DNA of 23,380 nucleotides from a virus, in the IMG/VR virus record IMGVR_UViG_3300044655_001656, positions 1 to 23,380 of that record, one strand, 5' to 3'. This document shows, one piece after another, positions 1-6,024 of the stretch (its first letter is position 1; each line of letters begins with the position of its first letter). A program made the position numbers and the translations under genes. The notes below the pieces were generated by a model, which ran no database searches, had not been told where the DNA came from, and saw only the letters and a program-made list of their open reading frames with translations.

Positions 1-32
1 CACTTTTGGCAGCAGTAACTTGGGTATTTCAT
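1..32 (-). CDS. Start of a CDS running off the left edge
   Basis: Only about ten codons are visible, beginning MKYPSYCCQK. The ATG overlaps the stop of the upstream gene as ATGA and is preceded by AAGGAGGCCAAGCC, a strong Shine-Dalgarno sequence encoded in the last codons of that gene. The same junction layout occurs at the next two genes, which supports the start. Function cannot be judged from this fragment. Confidence 0.6.
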   Translation of the reverse strand, partial: MKYPSYCCQK

Positions 33-217
33 GGCTTGGCCTCCTTCCATTTGAACGTAGTTTTCCCATCTACTGACACAACCCATGCGGCATGATTATA
101 TTCCACGGCTTCTTTTTTAATGCTGTTCTTGCCAAGATGTACACCGCACAGAAAACATATAAGAATAAAAAACCCAATGAAAAATCCGTAGACTGCTGAT
201 TCATAAAACTCTTTCAC
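29..217 (-). CDS. Small single-pass membrane protein, hypothetical
   Basis: 62 aa. A hydrophobic segment at about residues 9-28 (YGFFIGFFILICFLCGVHLG) should span the inner membrane once, followed by a short polar tail. The start is GTG, chosen because it forms a GTGA overlap with the stop of the upstream gene and lies behind AAGGAGGCAAAGCC. The C-terminus WKEAKP is dictated by the Shine-Dalgarno sequence of the next gene rather than by protein function. No family recognised. Likely translationally coupled with its neighbours. Confidence 0.65.
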   Translation of the reverse strand: MKEFYESAVYGFFIGFFILICFLCGVHLGKNSIKKEAVEYNHAAWVVSVDGKTTFKWKEAKP

Positions 218-411
218 GGCTTTGCCTCCTTAATAATTAAAAGAATTCCCATATAAATTATCCAAACGGCTCCAATAGGTATCAGCCAAAACAGCCGAAA
301 GACCATTCCAAAGTCATACTGCCCACTGGAACGGTATGGCCTGAACATGACGCACAACATAATTACTGTAATAAGTATTGGTATGATCCACGATTTGATT
401 GTGATAGTCAC
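214..411 (-). CDS. Small two-span membrane protein, hypothetical
   Basis: 65 aa from the GTG start at 411. I prefer this start to an upstream in-frame ATG at 438 because AAGGAGACCAAGCC precedes it and GTGA overlaps the upstream stop, exactly as at the two following junctions. Two hydrophobic segments (around residues 8-23 and 40-58) flank a short loop with RPYRSSGQYDF. The C-terminus is again KEAKP. No family recognised; a phage membrane protein of unknown role, in one operon with the flanking genes. Confidence 0.62.
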   Translation of the reverse strand: MTITIKSWIIPILITVIMLCVMFRPYRSSGQYDFGMVFRLFWLIPIGAVWIIYMGILLIIKEAKP

Positions 412-968
412 GGCTTGGTCTCCTTTGCTTTTTCCCATCTTTTCATAGCCTCATCTCTCGTTAGTCCATTAAACAAAGAATTTCCACATTCCTCAAGGGT
501 TTCAATGTGACTCTCCAGCAGCTTGATACGTCCATGCAATTCGTTAATCTCCTGACTTTGCTCGTAGCAATGGAGTTGTAGACTATTGTATTTCGAGTTT
601 GTTGGGTCAGAAGTATTTTGTTCGGCTTTAATTTTATTGAATTCATCTTGATTAATTTTAATCCAATCCGAATCGCCATTAAAATCCACCCAAGTTGAAG
701 ACATGAATCCTAATTTATGATGATTGTTGCCAATAACTACAATTCCGCTAGTGGAACCAGTAGCCAAAACGACAAGATTACTACGAATAGATTTATAATA
801 AGCGGGAAACATATTATTTATTTTCTTATTTTCTTTTTTTATCGTGGTTATTTCTTGGATTTTATCGTCTAAAAACCTATATTTGAACCCATTAACAAAC
901 ATGGACCATGAGTAGTTAACACCGTTTATATTTATTGTGACTTCTTGATTATTTGTGCTGATATTCAT
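408..968 (-). CDS. Hypothetical protein with C-terminal coiled coil
   Basis: 186 aa, soluble. The N-terminal half (residues 1-115) looks like a compact beta-rich domain with several aromatic residues. Residues about 125-165 form a probable coiled coil (EINELHGRIKLLESHIETLE) and the protein ends KAKETKP. The last codons hold the Shine-Dalgarno of the next gene. It heads the left-edge membrane-protein operon. No family recognised, so no function is proposed. The ATG at 968 is the first good start; no clear Shine-Dalgarno precedes it. Confidence 0.6.
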   Translation of the reverse strand: MNISTNNQEVTININGVNYSWSMFVNGFKYRFLDDKIQEITTIKKENKKINNMFPAYYKSIRSNLVVLATGSTSGIVVIGNNHHKLGFMSSTWVDFNGDSDWIKINQDEFNKIKAEQNTSDPTNSKYNSLQLHCYEQSQEINELHGRIKLLESHIETLEECGNSLFNGLTRDEAMKRWEKAKETKP

Positions 969-1024
969 ATTTCATTAATAATCTTTACTGAGAATTTAAT
1001 TATTTTTTTGACTAACTGATAAGT

Positions 1025-1207
1025 TTAAACAAGCTCTTTCAAATTTTGAAAGTAATGAAAATTACAGAGCGACATTCCAAATTCAGAACAATTATGAGTC
1101 GCTGGAGCATTGCATCTAACAGCGTTTGTATTATAATCAATAATAAATCTGCATTTTGGCGAGGCTTGAGTAGCATTCTTTATGTATTTTTTAACTGTTT
1201 TTTTCAT
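1025..1207 (-). CDS. Small cysteine/histidine-rich protein, putative zinc binder
   Basis: 60 aa from the ATG at 1207; a TTG 18 nt upstream is also in frame. Basic N-terminus (MKKTVKKYIKNATQ), then Cys residues in CRF..., RCNAPATHNC and MSLCNFH, a spacing consistent with a small zinc-binding fold. It follows another Cys-rich mini-protein almost without a gap. Function unknown. The opposite-strand reading frame here is a shadow. Confidence 0.5.
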   Translation of the reverse strand: MKKTVKKYIKNATQASPKCRFIIDYNTNAVRCNAPATHNCSEFGMSLCNFHYFQNLKELV

Positions 1208-1214
1208 TGCAAGA

Positions 1215-1382
1215 TTAATCTGCAACTAGTTCTGAATGAAGCTCTTTGAACCCACGATCCCAAACAGTCATTCTGCAACAATTGCAAGTGGTCAAGGTGT
1301 CGCCACTCCAGCAAACTGGCGATTCGATCAAAGTGGATTCTCTGTTGTTCTTTTTACAGAAGACTCGCTCTTTAGTTTCCAT
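1215..1382 (-). CDS. Cysteine-rich mini-protein, putative zinc ribbon
   Basis: 55 aa, METKERVFCKKNN... ending ELHSELVAD. Cysteines occur at about residues 9, 24, 33, 35 and 36 (PVCWSGDTLTTCNCCRM), suggesting a metal-binding knuckle. It fills an otherwise empty gap between 1225 and 1394 and its end is close to the start of the next Cys-rich gene, as expected in this compact genome. No family recognised. Confidence 0.5.
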   Translation of the reverse strand: METKERVFCKKNNRESTLIESPVCWSGDTLTTCNCCRMTVWDRGFKELHSELVAD

Positions 1383-1393
1383 GTTATTTTATA

Positions 1394-1657
1394 TTAATAA
1401 TATATCTTATTTTCTTTGATGAAATCTACTGGTTTCTTTCCAATCCAAAAAACAGCTTTATAGTTATAGGTAGCGTAAAGTTCATAACATTCACGGCTTT
1501 CAGGCCTATCTCTAAAACGTCCTATTTCTTCATACTTGATATTAATGCCGATTCTATTTAAATTATATGCAATATTTTCAAATTCGTGATAATCCATTGC
1601 CGTTTCAATCCAATATTCAGGAATCTTAATATTGATTAACTTAGCTTTGTTTTTCAT
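1394..1657 (-). CDS. Hypothetical protein
   Basis: 87 aa from the ATG at 1657 (MKNKAKLINIKIPEYW). A longer frame reading upstream overlaps the preceding gene and lacks a better start. Mixed alpha/beta composition with many aromatics, no membrane span and no recognised motif. It follows a small membrane protein with about 20 nt between them. Function unknown. Confidence 0.5.
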   Translation of the reverse strand: MKNKAKLINIKIPEYWIETAMDYHEFENIAYNLNRIGINIKYEEIGRFRDRPESRECYELYATYNYKAVFWIGKKPVDFIKENKIYY

Positions 1658-1676
1658 ATTTAACTTATTATTGATT

Positions 1677-1871
1677 TTACAGAAAATCAATAAAAAACGC
1701 CATCGGACCTAAAATGAGATACTCTTTGATTATATTTAATTTATCTGCTCCTTCTGAATATTCGATTGGATCTTTATCAATCAAATATATCATACCACAA
1801 ATAAACCAAATCAAAATAAAAACTAATACACCTAATACCCAAAGTAGGCCCAATAGCAAATTTGCTGACAT
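1677..1871 (-). CDS. Small membrane protein, hypothetical
   Basis: 64 aa. Residues 4-30 are strongly hydrophobic (LLLGLLWVLGVLVFILIWF), a probable transmembrane helix, and a second hydrophobic patch lies at the C-terminus (YLILGPMAFFIDFL). The start overlaps the upstream stop by one base (TAATG), so translation is probably coupled. No family recognised. Confidence 0.6.
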   Translation of the reverse strand: MSANLLLGLLWVLGVLVFILIWFICGMIYLIDKDPIEYSEGADKLNIIKEYLILGPMAFFIDFL

Positions 1872-2161
1872 TAATTTACATTAGGTGTGGCAGGTATTTG
1901 GCCTGATGCTGGTTCATTGAGGCCAATTGATTTTTCTAGTTCTATGGCTCTTGAATTGATTGCTAGAGCCGCAGCTTGTATTGCGTCATTATTTGTTTTA
2001 ATGAATGAAACTACAGCATTGGTAGCATTAGACAATCGATAAAGGGCATAGTATAAATTGTCTAGTTCGTTATTTTTATGTTCTTTTGCGATAAATTTAT
2101 TGGATTGATCGCCATACATTTCAGAATAATTTACTGTTTCGTTGGTCGTTTCGCGGCTCAT
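1871..2161 (-). CDS. Hypothetical soluble helical protein
   Basis: 96 aa. Largely helical by composition, with a Pro-rich end (SGQIPATPNVN). No motif or family recognised. First gene after an intergenic stretch with a perfect -10 TATAAT at 2213-2218, so it probably begins a transcription unit with the downstream membrane gene, with which it shares a TAATG overlap. Confidence 0.6.
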   Translation of the reverse strand: MSRETTNETVNYSEMYGDQSNKFIAKEHKNNELDNLYYALYRLSNATNAVVSFIKTNNDAIQAAALAINSRAIELEKSIGLNEPASGQIPATPNVN

Positions 2162-2212
2162 ATTATTTATTTTTTTTGAGTCTTCTACTCGCTTGGAGCG
2201 AAGTCTACACTA

Positions 2213-2218
2213 ATTATA
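2213..2218 (-). promoter_or_regulatory. Probable -10 box (TATAAT)
   Basis: A perfect TATAAT read on the minus strand, about 50 nt upstream of the gene starting at 2161. The nearest -35-like hexamer (TTGAAA) is about 20 nt away, longer than ideal. The leader contains a short inverted repeat (CGCT TGG AGCG). Confidence 0.4.
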
Positions 2219-2260
2219 CGTTGCGAGTCGAGTGAATCTTTCAAGGTTTTTTGACTTTTT

Positions 2261-2674
2261 TCAATCTTTTCCCATAATGCTGAACTCATAACCCTCAGTA
2301 CCAAAGATGTCACAATGATCCTCTTGGGTTTTCTCCATCAAACTCTCCAGCCTATCCCAAGTGGCATCAATCACATCTTTGTTAGATTTGGCATCAAGAT
2401 TCTCAACCCATACAGCTAGATTCTTGAACGCATCGGCTAGGTTCTTCTTATCGTATTTGTATTTCATATTATTTAATCTATAAATCCGTTCAATTGCTTT
2501 CCGCGTTTCAAGATTTTTGACTTGATTTTCAAGATTGTCAAGCGACTTGCGCGAACATACATCATACAAGGCCCAGTCGTCAATACCTTGTTTCTTGAAA
2601 TAATTTCCAAGAAGCAGGGCTGCGTCCTTGACTTCTTGAGGGACTTCTATCCACAAATTAGGATCTGGAGTCAT
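2261..2674 (-). CDS. Hypothetical protein
   Basis: 137 aa from the ATG at 2674 (MTPDPNLWIEVPQEVKDAALLLGNYF). An extended frame to 2707 has no better start and overlaps the upstream gene more. Mainly helical and charged, with residues about 38-110 rich in Lys/Glu/Leu. The opening resembles phage proteins that begin with a short PDPNLW-type motif, but I cannot name a family. It overlaps the upstream gene by 17 nt. Confidence 0.58.
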   Translation of the reverse strand: MTPDPNLWIEVPQEVKDAALLLGNYFKKQGIDDWALYDVCSRKSLDNLENQVKNLETRKAIERIYRLNNMKYKYDKKNLADAFKNLAVWVENLDAKSNKDVIDATWDRLESLMEKTQEDHCDIFGTEGYEFSIMGKD

Positions 2675-2891
2675 ATTTTTCTTTAATTTTTTTTGCATCA
2701 TATCCATGTTTGGCTAAAGCAGCATAAATATCTGGATTATTTCTTGTTTGTAAATACTCAAATAGTTGATAACCATATTTAATATCCCACATCATGTCAA
2801 AATAACTTGGTAATCTTTCTTGAGAATCTACTTCTTTTAGTGAAGGCAGGTTCTTAATGAAAGAGTTAAATGATTGTTTATTCTTTTTCAT
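2658..2891 (-). CDS. Hypothetical protein
   Basis: 77 aa, soluble and helical. Recognisable features are a YFDMMWDIKYGYQLFEYL segment and a basic C-terminus. No family recognised. It overlaps both neighbours by 14-17 nt, consistent with a coupled operon. Confidence 0.55.
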   Translation of the reverse strand: MKKNKQSFNSFIKNLPSLKEVDSQERLPSYFDMMWDIKYGYQLFEYLQTRNNPDIYAALAKHGYDAKKIKEKYDSRS

Positions 2892-3087
2892 TTTGATAAT
2901 TAAACAAAATCAACTTCACCTTATTCACTTTAATACCGCATCTTTTTGCAATCTTATGTAGCGGCATATTATGCTCAAGTCTAAGATGCAATACGTTCAT
3001 TATTATAATTAAGTCTTGTGCTTTTTTACCTTCATTATAAGCACTGCTATCTTGAGAATAAAGATTATAGAGTTGGGCTTCGTTCAT
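2878..3087 (-). CDS. Small helix-turn-helix-like protein
   Basis: 69 aa. Residues about 40-64 (MPLHKIAKRCGIKVNKVKL) have the spacing of a helix-turn-helix: an amphipathic helix, a Cys-Gly turn and a basic recognition-like helix. It could be a small DNA-binding regulator of this early region. The N-terminal 35 residues are acidic/neutral. ATGA overlap with the upstream gene. The HTH assignment is by eye only. Confidence 0.5.
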   Translation of the reverse strand: MNEAQLYNLYSQDSSAYNEGKKAQDLIIIMNVLHLRLEHNMPLHKIAKRCGIKVNKVKLILFNYQNEKE

Positions 3088-3266
3088 TCTTCTTTGTTCA
3101 TTTCTTTCAATTTCTTAGCCAAATCAAACAAATAATCAATCTCAATAAAATTACCACTAGTGATACAATGTTCGCTGAATGTTTTTTTGTCAAGTATATA
3201 GCACAAGGCTTTAATGTTGTGGCTTAGGGTTACAATTTTTAATTTATTTTCATCTGTCATTTTCAT
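3084..3266 (-). CDS. Hypothetical protein
   Basis: 60 aa, soluble, with a helical Lys/Glu-rich C-terminus (LAKKLKEMNKEE). It overlaps the downstream HTH-like gene (ATGA) and begins 1 nt after the upstream stop. No family recognised. The opposite-strand frames here are shadows. Confidence 0.5.
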   Translation of the reverse strand: MKMTDENKLKIVTLSHNIKALCYILDKKTFSEHCITSGNFIEIDYLFDLAKKLKEMNKEE

Positions 3267-3267
3267 A

Positions 3268-3450
3268 TTAATCTTTCTTCTCCATCTTCTTCACTTCTGT
3301 ATCAGTAAAAAAACAACTATCTCCTTTATCATCTACAAAAAACTCAAATTCACATCCTTTAACCTCTCGACGAATGCCGAGGTATGTTACGGTTTGTTTC
3401 CTACCAATAATGTCGGTATGAATGAATTTATCTCCCGGTGTTGGTTTCAT
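3268..3450 (-). CDS. Hypothetical small beta-rich protein
   Basis: 60 aa, MKPTPGDKFIHTDIIGRKQTV. The alternating hydrophobic pattern suggests a small beta-barrel or SH3-like fold with a charged end (EVKKMEKKD). It overlaps the upstream zinc-ribbon gene by ATGA. No family is recognised with confidence. Confidence 0.5.
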   Translation of the reverse strand: MKPTPGDKFIHTDIIGRKQTVTYLGIRREVKGCEFEFFVDDKGDSCFFTDTEVKKMEKKD

Positions 3451-3650
3451 ATATCTTTTATATTACCTGAAAAATAATCCTTGTTACTAATCACTCTATC
3501 ACACACTTTACATTCCATCGAGGAAATAGTTCTTCGACTCCACTGACAAGTGTGCTTTTCGCCTTTAACGTAGAGAGTATGATCGTTGCCACATTTTTGG
3601 CAAGGAATTTCTTCACTATCTTTGCAACAAAAGACGCATCTGTATTTCAT
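3447..3650 (-). CDS. Zinc-ribbon mini-protein
   Basis: 67 aa from the ATG at 3650 (MKYRCVFCCKDSEEIPCQKCG). The pairs CVFC, CQKC and CKVC, plus a Cys/His region around HTCQW, indicate at least one treble-clef or zinc-ribbon site. A longer frame to 3743 overlaps the upstream gene and is not supported. Likely a nucleic-acid or protein interaction module; specific role unknown. Confidence 0.6.
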   Translation of the reverse strand: MKYRCVFCCKDSEEIPCQKCGNDHTLYVKGEKHTCQWSRRTISSMECKVCDRVISNKDYFSGNIKDI

Positions 3651-3654
3651 ATTA

Positions 3655-4002
3655 TTAGGACCACTTTCTATGCTCTTCATGGACTTCTTCATTCCCGTAA
3701 TAATTGTGAATATACCATTTAACATCATCAGGCACTTCAACAATCTTCAATTTAGTATAACAACTATTAGCTAAATCGCCAAGCTGTTCGACAACTTCAA
3801 CGAGAACTGGATCATTTCTTTCGATCTCCCATTCTGCAAATAAATTTTCGTTTTTTACTTCATTTAGAAAGTAATGAGTAATGGTTTTAATTGCTTGATC
3901 TTGTTTAGCTATGATGTTAAGACCTTTCTTATCGCCATAGAATAGAACAGCTTCTTCGCTAAGAAGAAAGTCGCCGTGTTTTTTATTAATTACTATTTTC
4001 AT
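3655..4002 (-). CDS. Conserved phage protein, paralogue of the gene at 12069-12362
   Basis: 115 aa. The C-terminal half (residues about 64-115) has the signature LKIVEVPDDVKW and ends HEEHRKWS. The product of 12069-12362 shares LKIVEIPDDVEW and EKHRIWS, so the two genes are paralogues. I recognise this pattern as a widespread small phage protein, often opening KIVINxxxGxFxLS, but no function is known to me. It overlaps the upstream gene by 4 nt. Confidence 0.65.
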   Translation of the reverse strand: MKIVINKKHGDFLLSEEAVLFYGDKKGLNIIAKQDQAIKTITHYFLNEVKNENLFAEWEIERNDPVLVEVVEQLGDLANSCYTKLKIVEVPDDVKWYIHNYYGNEEVHEEHRKWS

Positions 4003-4373
4003 ATCTTTTCAATACTAACGTTTTCATTATAATAACCATTTGATTCTCCAAGAAACCAAAACTCTAAACTGGAGTTTTTAGTTTTTAAAACATACTTGGT
4101 CCAAGTATGAGAGTAATCATGATCGTAATCAGTAGCCCAATCAGGATCTTTTGCGCCAGCATCTTCTTCAGCAAAGATTATTTCTTCATTGAGAATATCT
4201 TTCTCGTCTCCAATAACATTTTCGACGAGAACGCTTTCGCAGCAATCTTGATGATGATATAATTTATAAGTTGTTTGATTGGTTACAATATGTACTTCTG
4301 GGCTGTTTTTTTCTAAACCAGTTATTTCTTTAACGATCTGACCCTTTAATTCGAAAAAATTTGCATCACTCAT
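3999..4373 (-). CDS. DUF7448-like conserved phage protein
   Basis: 124 aa from the ATG at 4373 (MSDANFFELKGQIVKEITGL). An in-frame GTG further upstream lies inside the promoter and is unlikely. Motifs typical of this family are YKLYHHQDCCESV (about residues 37-49), an acidic middle, and the ending EFWFLGESNGYYNENVSIEK. The family is common in phages and has no assigned activity. First gene of a minus-strand unit, driven by a TTGACA promoter that shares its -35 region with the divergent protease gene. Confidence 0.62.
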   Translation of the reverse strand: MSDANFFELKGQIVKEITGLEKNSPEVHIVTNQTTYKLYHHQDCCESVLVENVIGDEKDILNEEIIFAEEDAGAKDPDWATDYDHDYSHTWTKYVLKTKNSSLEFWFLGESNGYYNENVSIEKI

Positions 4374-4390
4374 AATCGTGCGAACATGAT

Positions 4391-4414
4391 GGCAGAAAAA
4401 ATTCACCTTGTCAA
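4391..4414 (-). promoter_or_regulatory. Promoter for the DUF7448-like gene
   Basis: Minus strand: TTGACA (4414-4409), a 17-nt spacer, then CATCAT as a -10. The gene's ATG at 4373 lies about 12 nt further on, so the leader is only a few nucleotides and has no Shine-Dalgarno. Perfect -35, weaker -10. Confidence 0.5.
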
Positions 4415-4436
4415 GCGGAGTTTTTCGGTGTAAGAA
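4408..4436 (+). promoter_or_regulatory. Promoter for the protease gene, predicted leaderless start
   Basis: Plus strand: TTGTCA (4408-4413), a 17-nt spacer, TAAGAA (4431-4436), 7 nt, then the ATG at 4444. Transcription normally starts about 7 nt after the -10, so the mRNA should begin at or next to the ATG. The -35 overlaps the minus-strand TTGACA in CTTGTCAAG. Confidence 0.5.
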
Positions 4437-4443
4437 AATATGT

Positions 4444-5358
4444 ATGACAACCCTAGAACAACTACTCGCAGATCACACAATTTTAATTCAAAAAATAATC
4501 GCAGAAGCTAAGAACGAAGCTTTAAATGATGCGCCCAAAACAAAAATTACAATCACAAATTCTAGCATTCCTCCCGTTCAAACAAAATTAGATCTATTTT
4601 CTCACATATCTAGTAACTTTGATAATCTCATTAAAGAAAAAAAAGATAAAGAAATGCTGACACCGTATGCTAATCCTTATAATTGGCCCAGAAATACTAA
4701 TTGTTGGGCAAAAAGTTTAGATCTAACTGGATATGCTGCTTGCATTGTTCCTCTTGGAGGAGTTGGCGGCGGAACACTTATAACTAAGAAACATGTATTA
4801 TTATCTAATCATGTGCCTTATTCAAATTCGCCATTTATGATTTTCTTTATAAACAATAATAATGTGTCACTTGTTTATAACGTCATGAAAACAAAACGAG
4901 TCGCCAATACTGATATATTAATTGGTGAATTAGATAAAGAAGTAGATTCTTCACTAAAAGTTTGCAGTGTGTTGCCAGCTAATTATCTTAAATACTTTGA
5001 TAAGCAAATTAACTTTCCTTTATTATATTCTGATCAAGAAAGAAAAGCTTTGATTGGCGAAAATGGTTTAATTAATATTACTTATGGATCAACAAATACA
5101 TTAATAAATATGTCTAAAGACCCTAATAGAGCGCAATATTTTGAACCAGTTATTGGCGGCGACAGTGGCAATATTGTTTCTACTATTATTAATAATGAGG
5201 TGGTATTAATTGGTGCTTGGTATATGACATTTGGAGCTATGGCCGGTTTAGGCACAAATATTCCCAGTTATATAACTGAAGTAAATAATACAATAACATC
5301 ATTAAGTAGTGGATATAAAGTTAATGAAGTAGACTTGAGTGGATTTAAAATGTATTGA
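4444..5358 (+). CDS. Trypsin-like serine protease
   Basis: 304 aa from the ATG at 4444. The residues upstream of this ATG in the open frame lie inside the promoter. Residues 1-85 are a helical, Lys-rich N-terminal extension. The protease fold follows: GGGTLITKKHVLLSNH with catalytic His about 123, ANTDILIGELD with Asp about 157, and GGDSGN with nucleophile Ser about 241. The order His-Asp-Ser is that of chymotrypsin/trypsin-like enzymes. No signal peptide, so it probably acts in the infected cell or is packaged. It is one of few plus-strand genes, with its own promoter, and converges on tRNA-Tyr with only a few nucleotides between. Substrate unknown. Confidence 0.78.
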   Translation: MTTLEQLLADHTILIQKIIAEAKNEALNDAPKTKITITNSSIPPVQTKLDLFSHISSNFDNLIKEKKDKEMLTPYANPYNWPRNTNCWAKSLDLTGYAACIVPLGGVGGGTLITKKHVLLSNHVPYSNSPFMIFFINNNNVSLVYNVMKTKRVANTDILIGELDKEVDSSLKVCSVLPANYLKYFDKQINFPLLYSDQERKALIGENGLINITYGSTNTLINMSKDPNRAQYFEPVIGGDSGNIVSTIINNEVVLIGAWYMTFGAMAGLGTNIPSYITEVNNTITSLSSGYKVNEVDLSGFKMY

Positions 5359-5363
5359 AAGAG

Positions 5364-5445
5364 TTGGAGTAGCTAGACTTGCACTAGCGTAGGCTTGCGC
5401 CGGGACATTTACAGTGTCCTGTAATTGCTACTATACGATACTCCA
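5364..5445 (-). tRNA. tRNA-Tyr (GTA)
   Basis: 82 nt. Acceptor TGGAGTA/TACTCCA pairs perfectly. The anticodon stem GGACA/TGTCC holds loop CTGTAAA, giving anticodon GTA. A long variable arm, expected for bacterial tRNA-Tyr, and T stem GCTAG/CTAGC follow. Discriminator A; CCA not encoded. Last tRNA of the array, about 10 nt after tRNA-Asn. Confidence 0.9.
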
Positions 5446-5454
5446 GTTAAAAAA

Positions 5455-5530
5455 TGGCTCCACTGGCTGGTTCCGCCCCAGCAACATCAAAATTAACAGT
5501 TTTGCGCTCTACTAATTGAGCTACAGTGGA
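5455..5530 (-). tRNA. tRNA-Asn (GTT)
   Basis: 76 nt. Acceptor TCCACTG/CAGTGGA, D stem GCTC/GAGC, anticodon stem CAAAA/TTTTG with loop CTGTTAA giving GTT, T stem GCTGG/CCAGC, discriminator G and an encoded CCA. The T loop GGCGGAA departs from the usual TTCGAAT form. Confidence 0.88.
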
Positions 5531-5540
5531 GTTATTAAAT

Positions 5541-5617
5541 TGGTAGCCCCGGAGGGATTCTAACCCCCAACCTGTCCGGTAGAAACGGAAAGCTCTATAC
5601 ATTTGAGCTACGAGGCC
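5541..5617 (-). tRNA. tRNA-Arg (TCT)
   Basis: 77 nt. Acceptor GGCCTCG/CGGGGCT (first pair G-U), D stem GCTC/GAGC, loop TTTCTAC giving anticodon TCT for AGA/AGG codons, T arm with loop TTAGAAT, discriminator A and encoded CCA. The outer anticodon-stem pair is imperfect. Preceded by its own promoter. Confidence 0.85.
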
Positions 5618-5633
5618 ACTAAAATCTACAACT

Positions 5634-5661
5634 ATCTTATACTCTATTATAGTATTGTCAA
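5634..5661 (-). promoter_or_regulatory. Promoter for tRNA-Arg/Asn/Tyr
   Basis: Minus strand TTGACA (5661-5656), 16-nt spacer, TAAGAT (5639-5634). tRNA-Arg begins 17 nt after the -10, so the primary transcript has a leader of roughly 10 nt. Confidence 0.65.
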
Positions 5662-5689
5662 TAGTTTTTTGAAAATTGCCCATTGTTGA

Positions 5690-5818
5690 CTCAGTGTAAA
5701 GCGACTAGAAACATTATCGCTTGGGCGCACTGTATGTTTTTTCGCAGATCAGGTCGCTCAGTTGTCTAATATACCGGATTATTTCCAGTACCTCAAACTA
5801 CGTCTTAGTGACGACTGC
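5690..5818 (-). ncRNA. Structured intergenic segment, possible tRNA-like RNA
   Basis: About 130 nt between tRNA-Leu and the tRNA-Arg promoter with no convincing ORF. On the minus strand it contains TACTGGA-AATAA-TCCGGTA (5790-5772) and CGTC-ACTAA-GACG (5813-5801), flanked by GCAG/CTGC (5818-5815 and 5747-5744), about 75 nt in all. A nested stem AAGCGA/TCGCTT inside CAGTG/CACTG covers 5692-5732. One helix pairs fully only as minus-strand RNA because of a G-U pair. No standard T-loop is present, so I do not call a tRNA. Confidence 0.3.
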
Positions 5819-5835
5819 CCTCATTGCTGCAAAAG

Positions 5836-5922
5836 TGGTGGCACCAGAGGGATTCCAACCCTCACGGTCTTTCGACCAGCAGATTTTAAGTCTGCTATGG
5901 CTAGCAATTACATCATGGTGCC
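5836..5922 (-). tRNA. tRNA-Leu (TAA)
   Basis: 87 nt. Acceptor GGCACCA/TGGTGCC, anticodon stem GCAGA/TCTGC with loop CTTAAAA giving TAA for UUA codons, long variable arm TGGTCGAAAGACCGT, T stem GAGGG/CCCTC with loop TTGGAAT, discriminator A and encoded CCA. Confidence 0.92.
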
Positions 5923-5942
5923 AAAATTTAAAGAACGTACAT

Positions 5943-5971
5943 AATCTACTATAGATCATGCCTCCAGTCAA
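5943..5971 (-). promoter_or_regulatory. Promoter for tRNA-Leu
   Basis: Minus strand TTGACT (5971-5966), 17-nt spacer, TAGATT (5948-5943). A boxA-like GTTCTTTAAA lies between the -10 and the tRNA, whose 5' end is 21 nt downstream of the -10. Confidence 0.6.
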
Positions 5972-5988
5972 GGAGAAAAATTTAGAAT

Positions 5989-6017
5989 TTCACATTTCGA
6001 GTTCTATCATGTATACT
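5989..6017 (+). promoter_or_regulatory. Promoter for the Vsr-like nuclease, predicted leaderless start
   Basis: Plus strand TTCACA (5989-5994), 17-nt spacer, TATACT (6012-6017), then 7 nt to the ATG at 6025. No Shine-Dalgarno is present, so translation is expected to begin on a leaderless message. Confidence 0.5.
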
Positions 6018-6024
6018 ATATTAT

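Noticed and set aside
4374-4406. Upstream GTG start for the DUF7448-like gene
   Set aside because: It would place the start inside the spacer between -35 and -10; the family match begins at the ATG at 4373.
5447-5683. 78-aa frame on the minus strand
   Set aside because: It lies across tRNA-Asn and tRNA-Arg; the peptide is a shadow of the tRNA genes.
5721-5954. Two overlapping plus-strand frames of 60-77 aa
   Set aside because: They run through tRNA-Leu and its promoter on the opposite strand and have no ribosome site.
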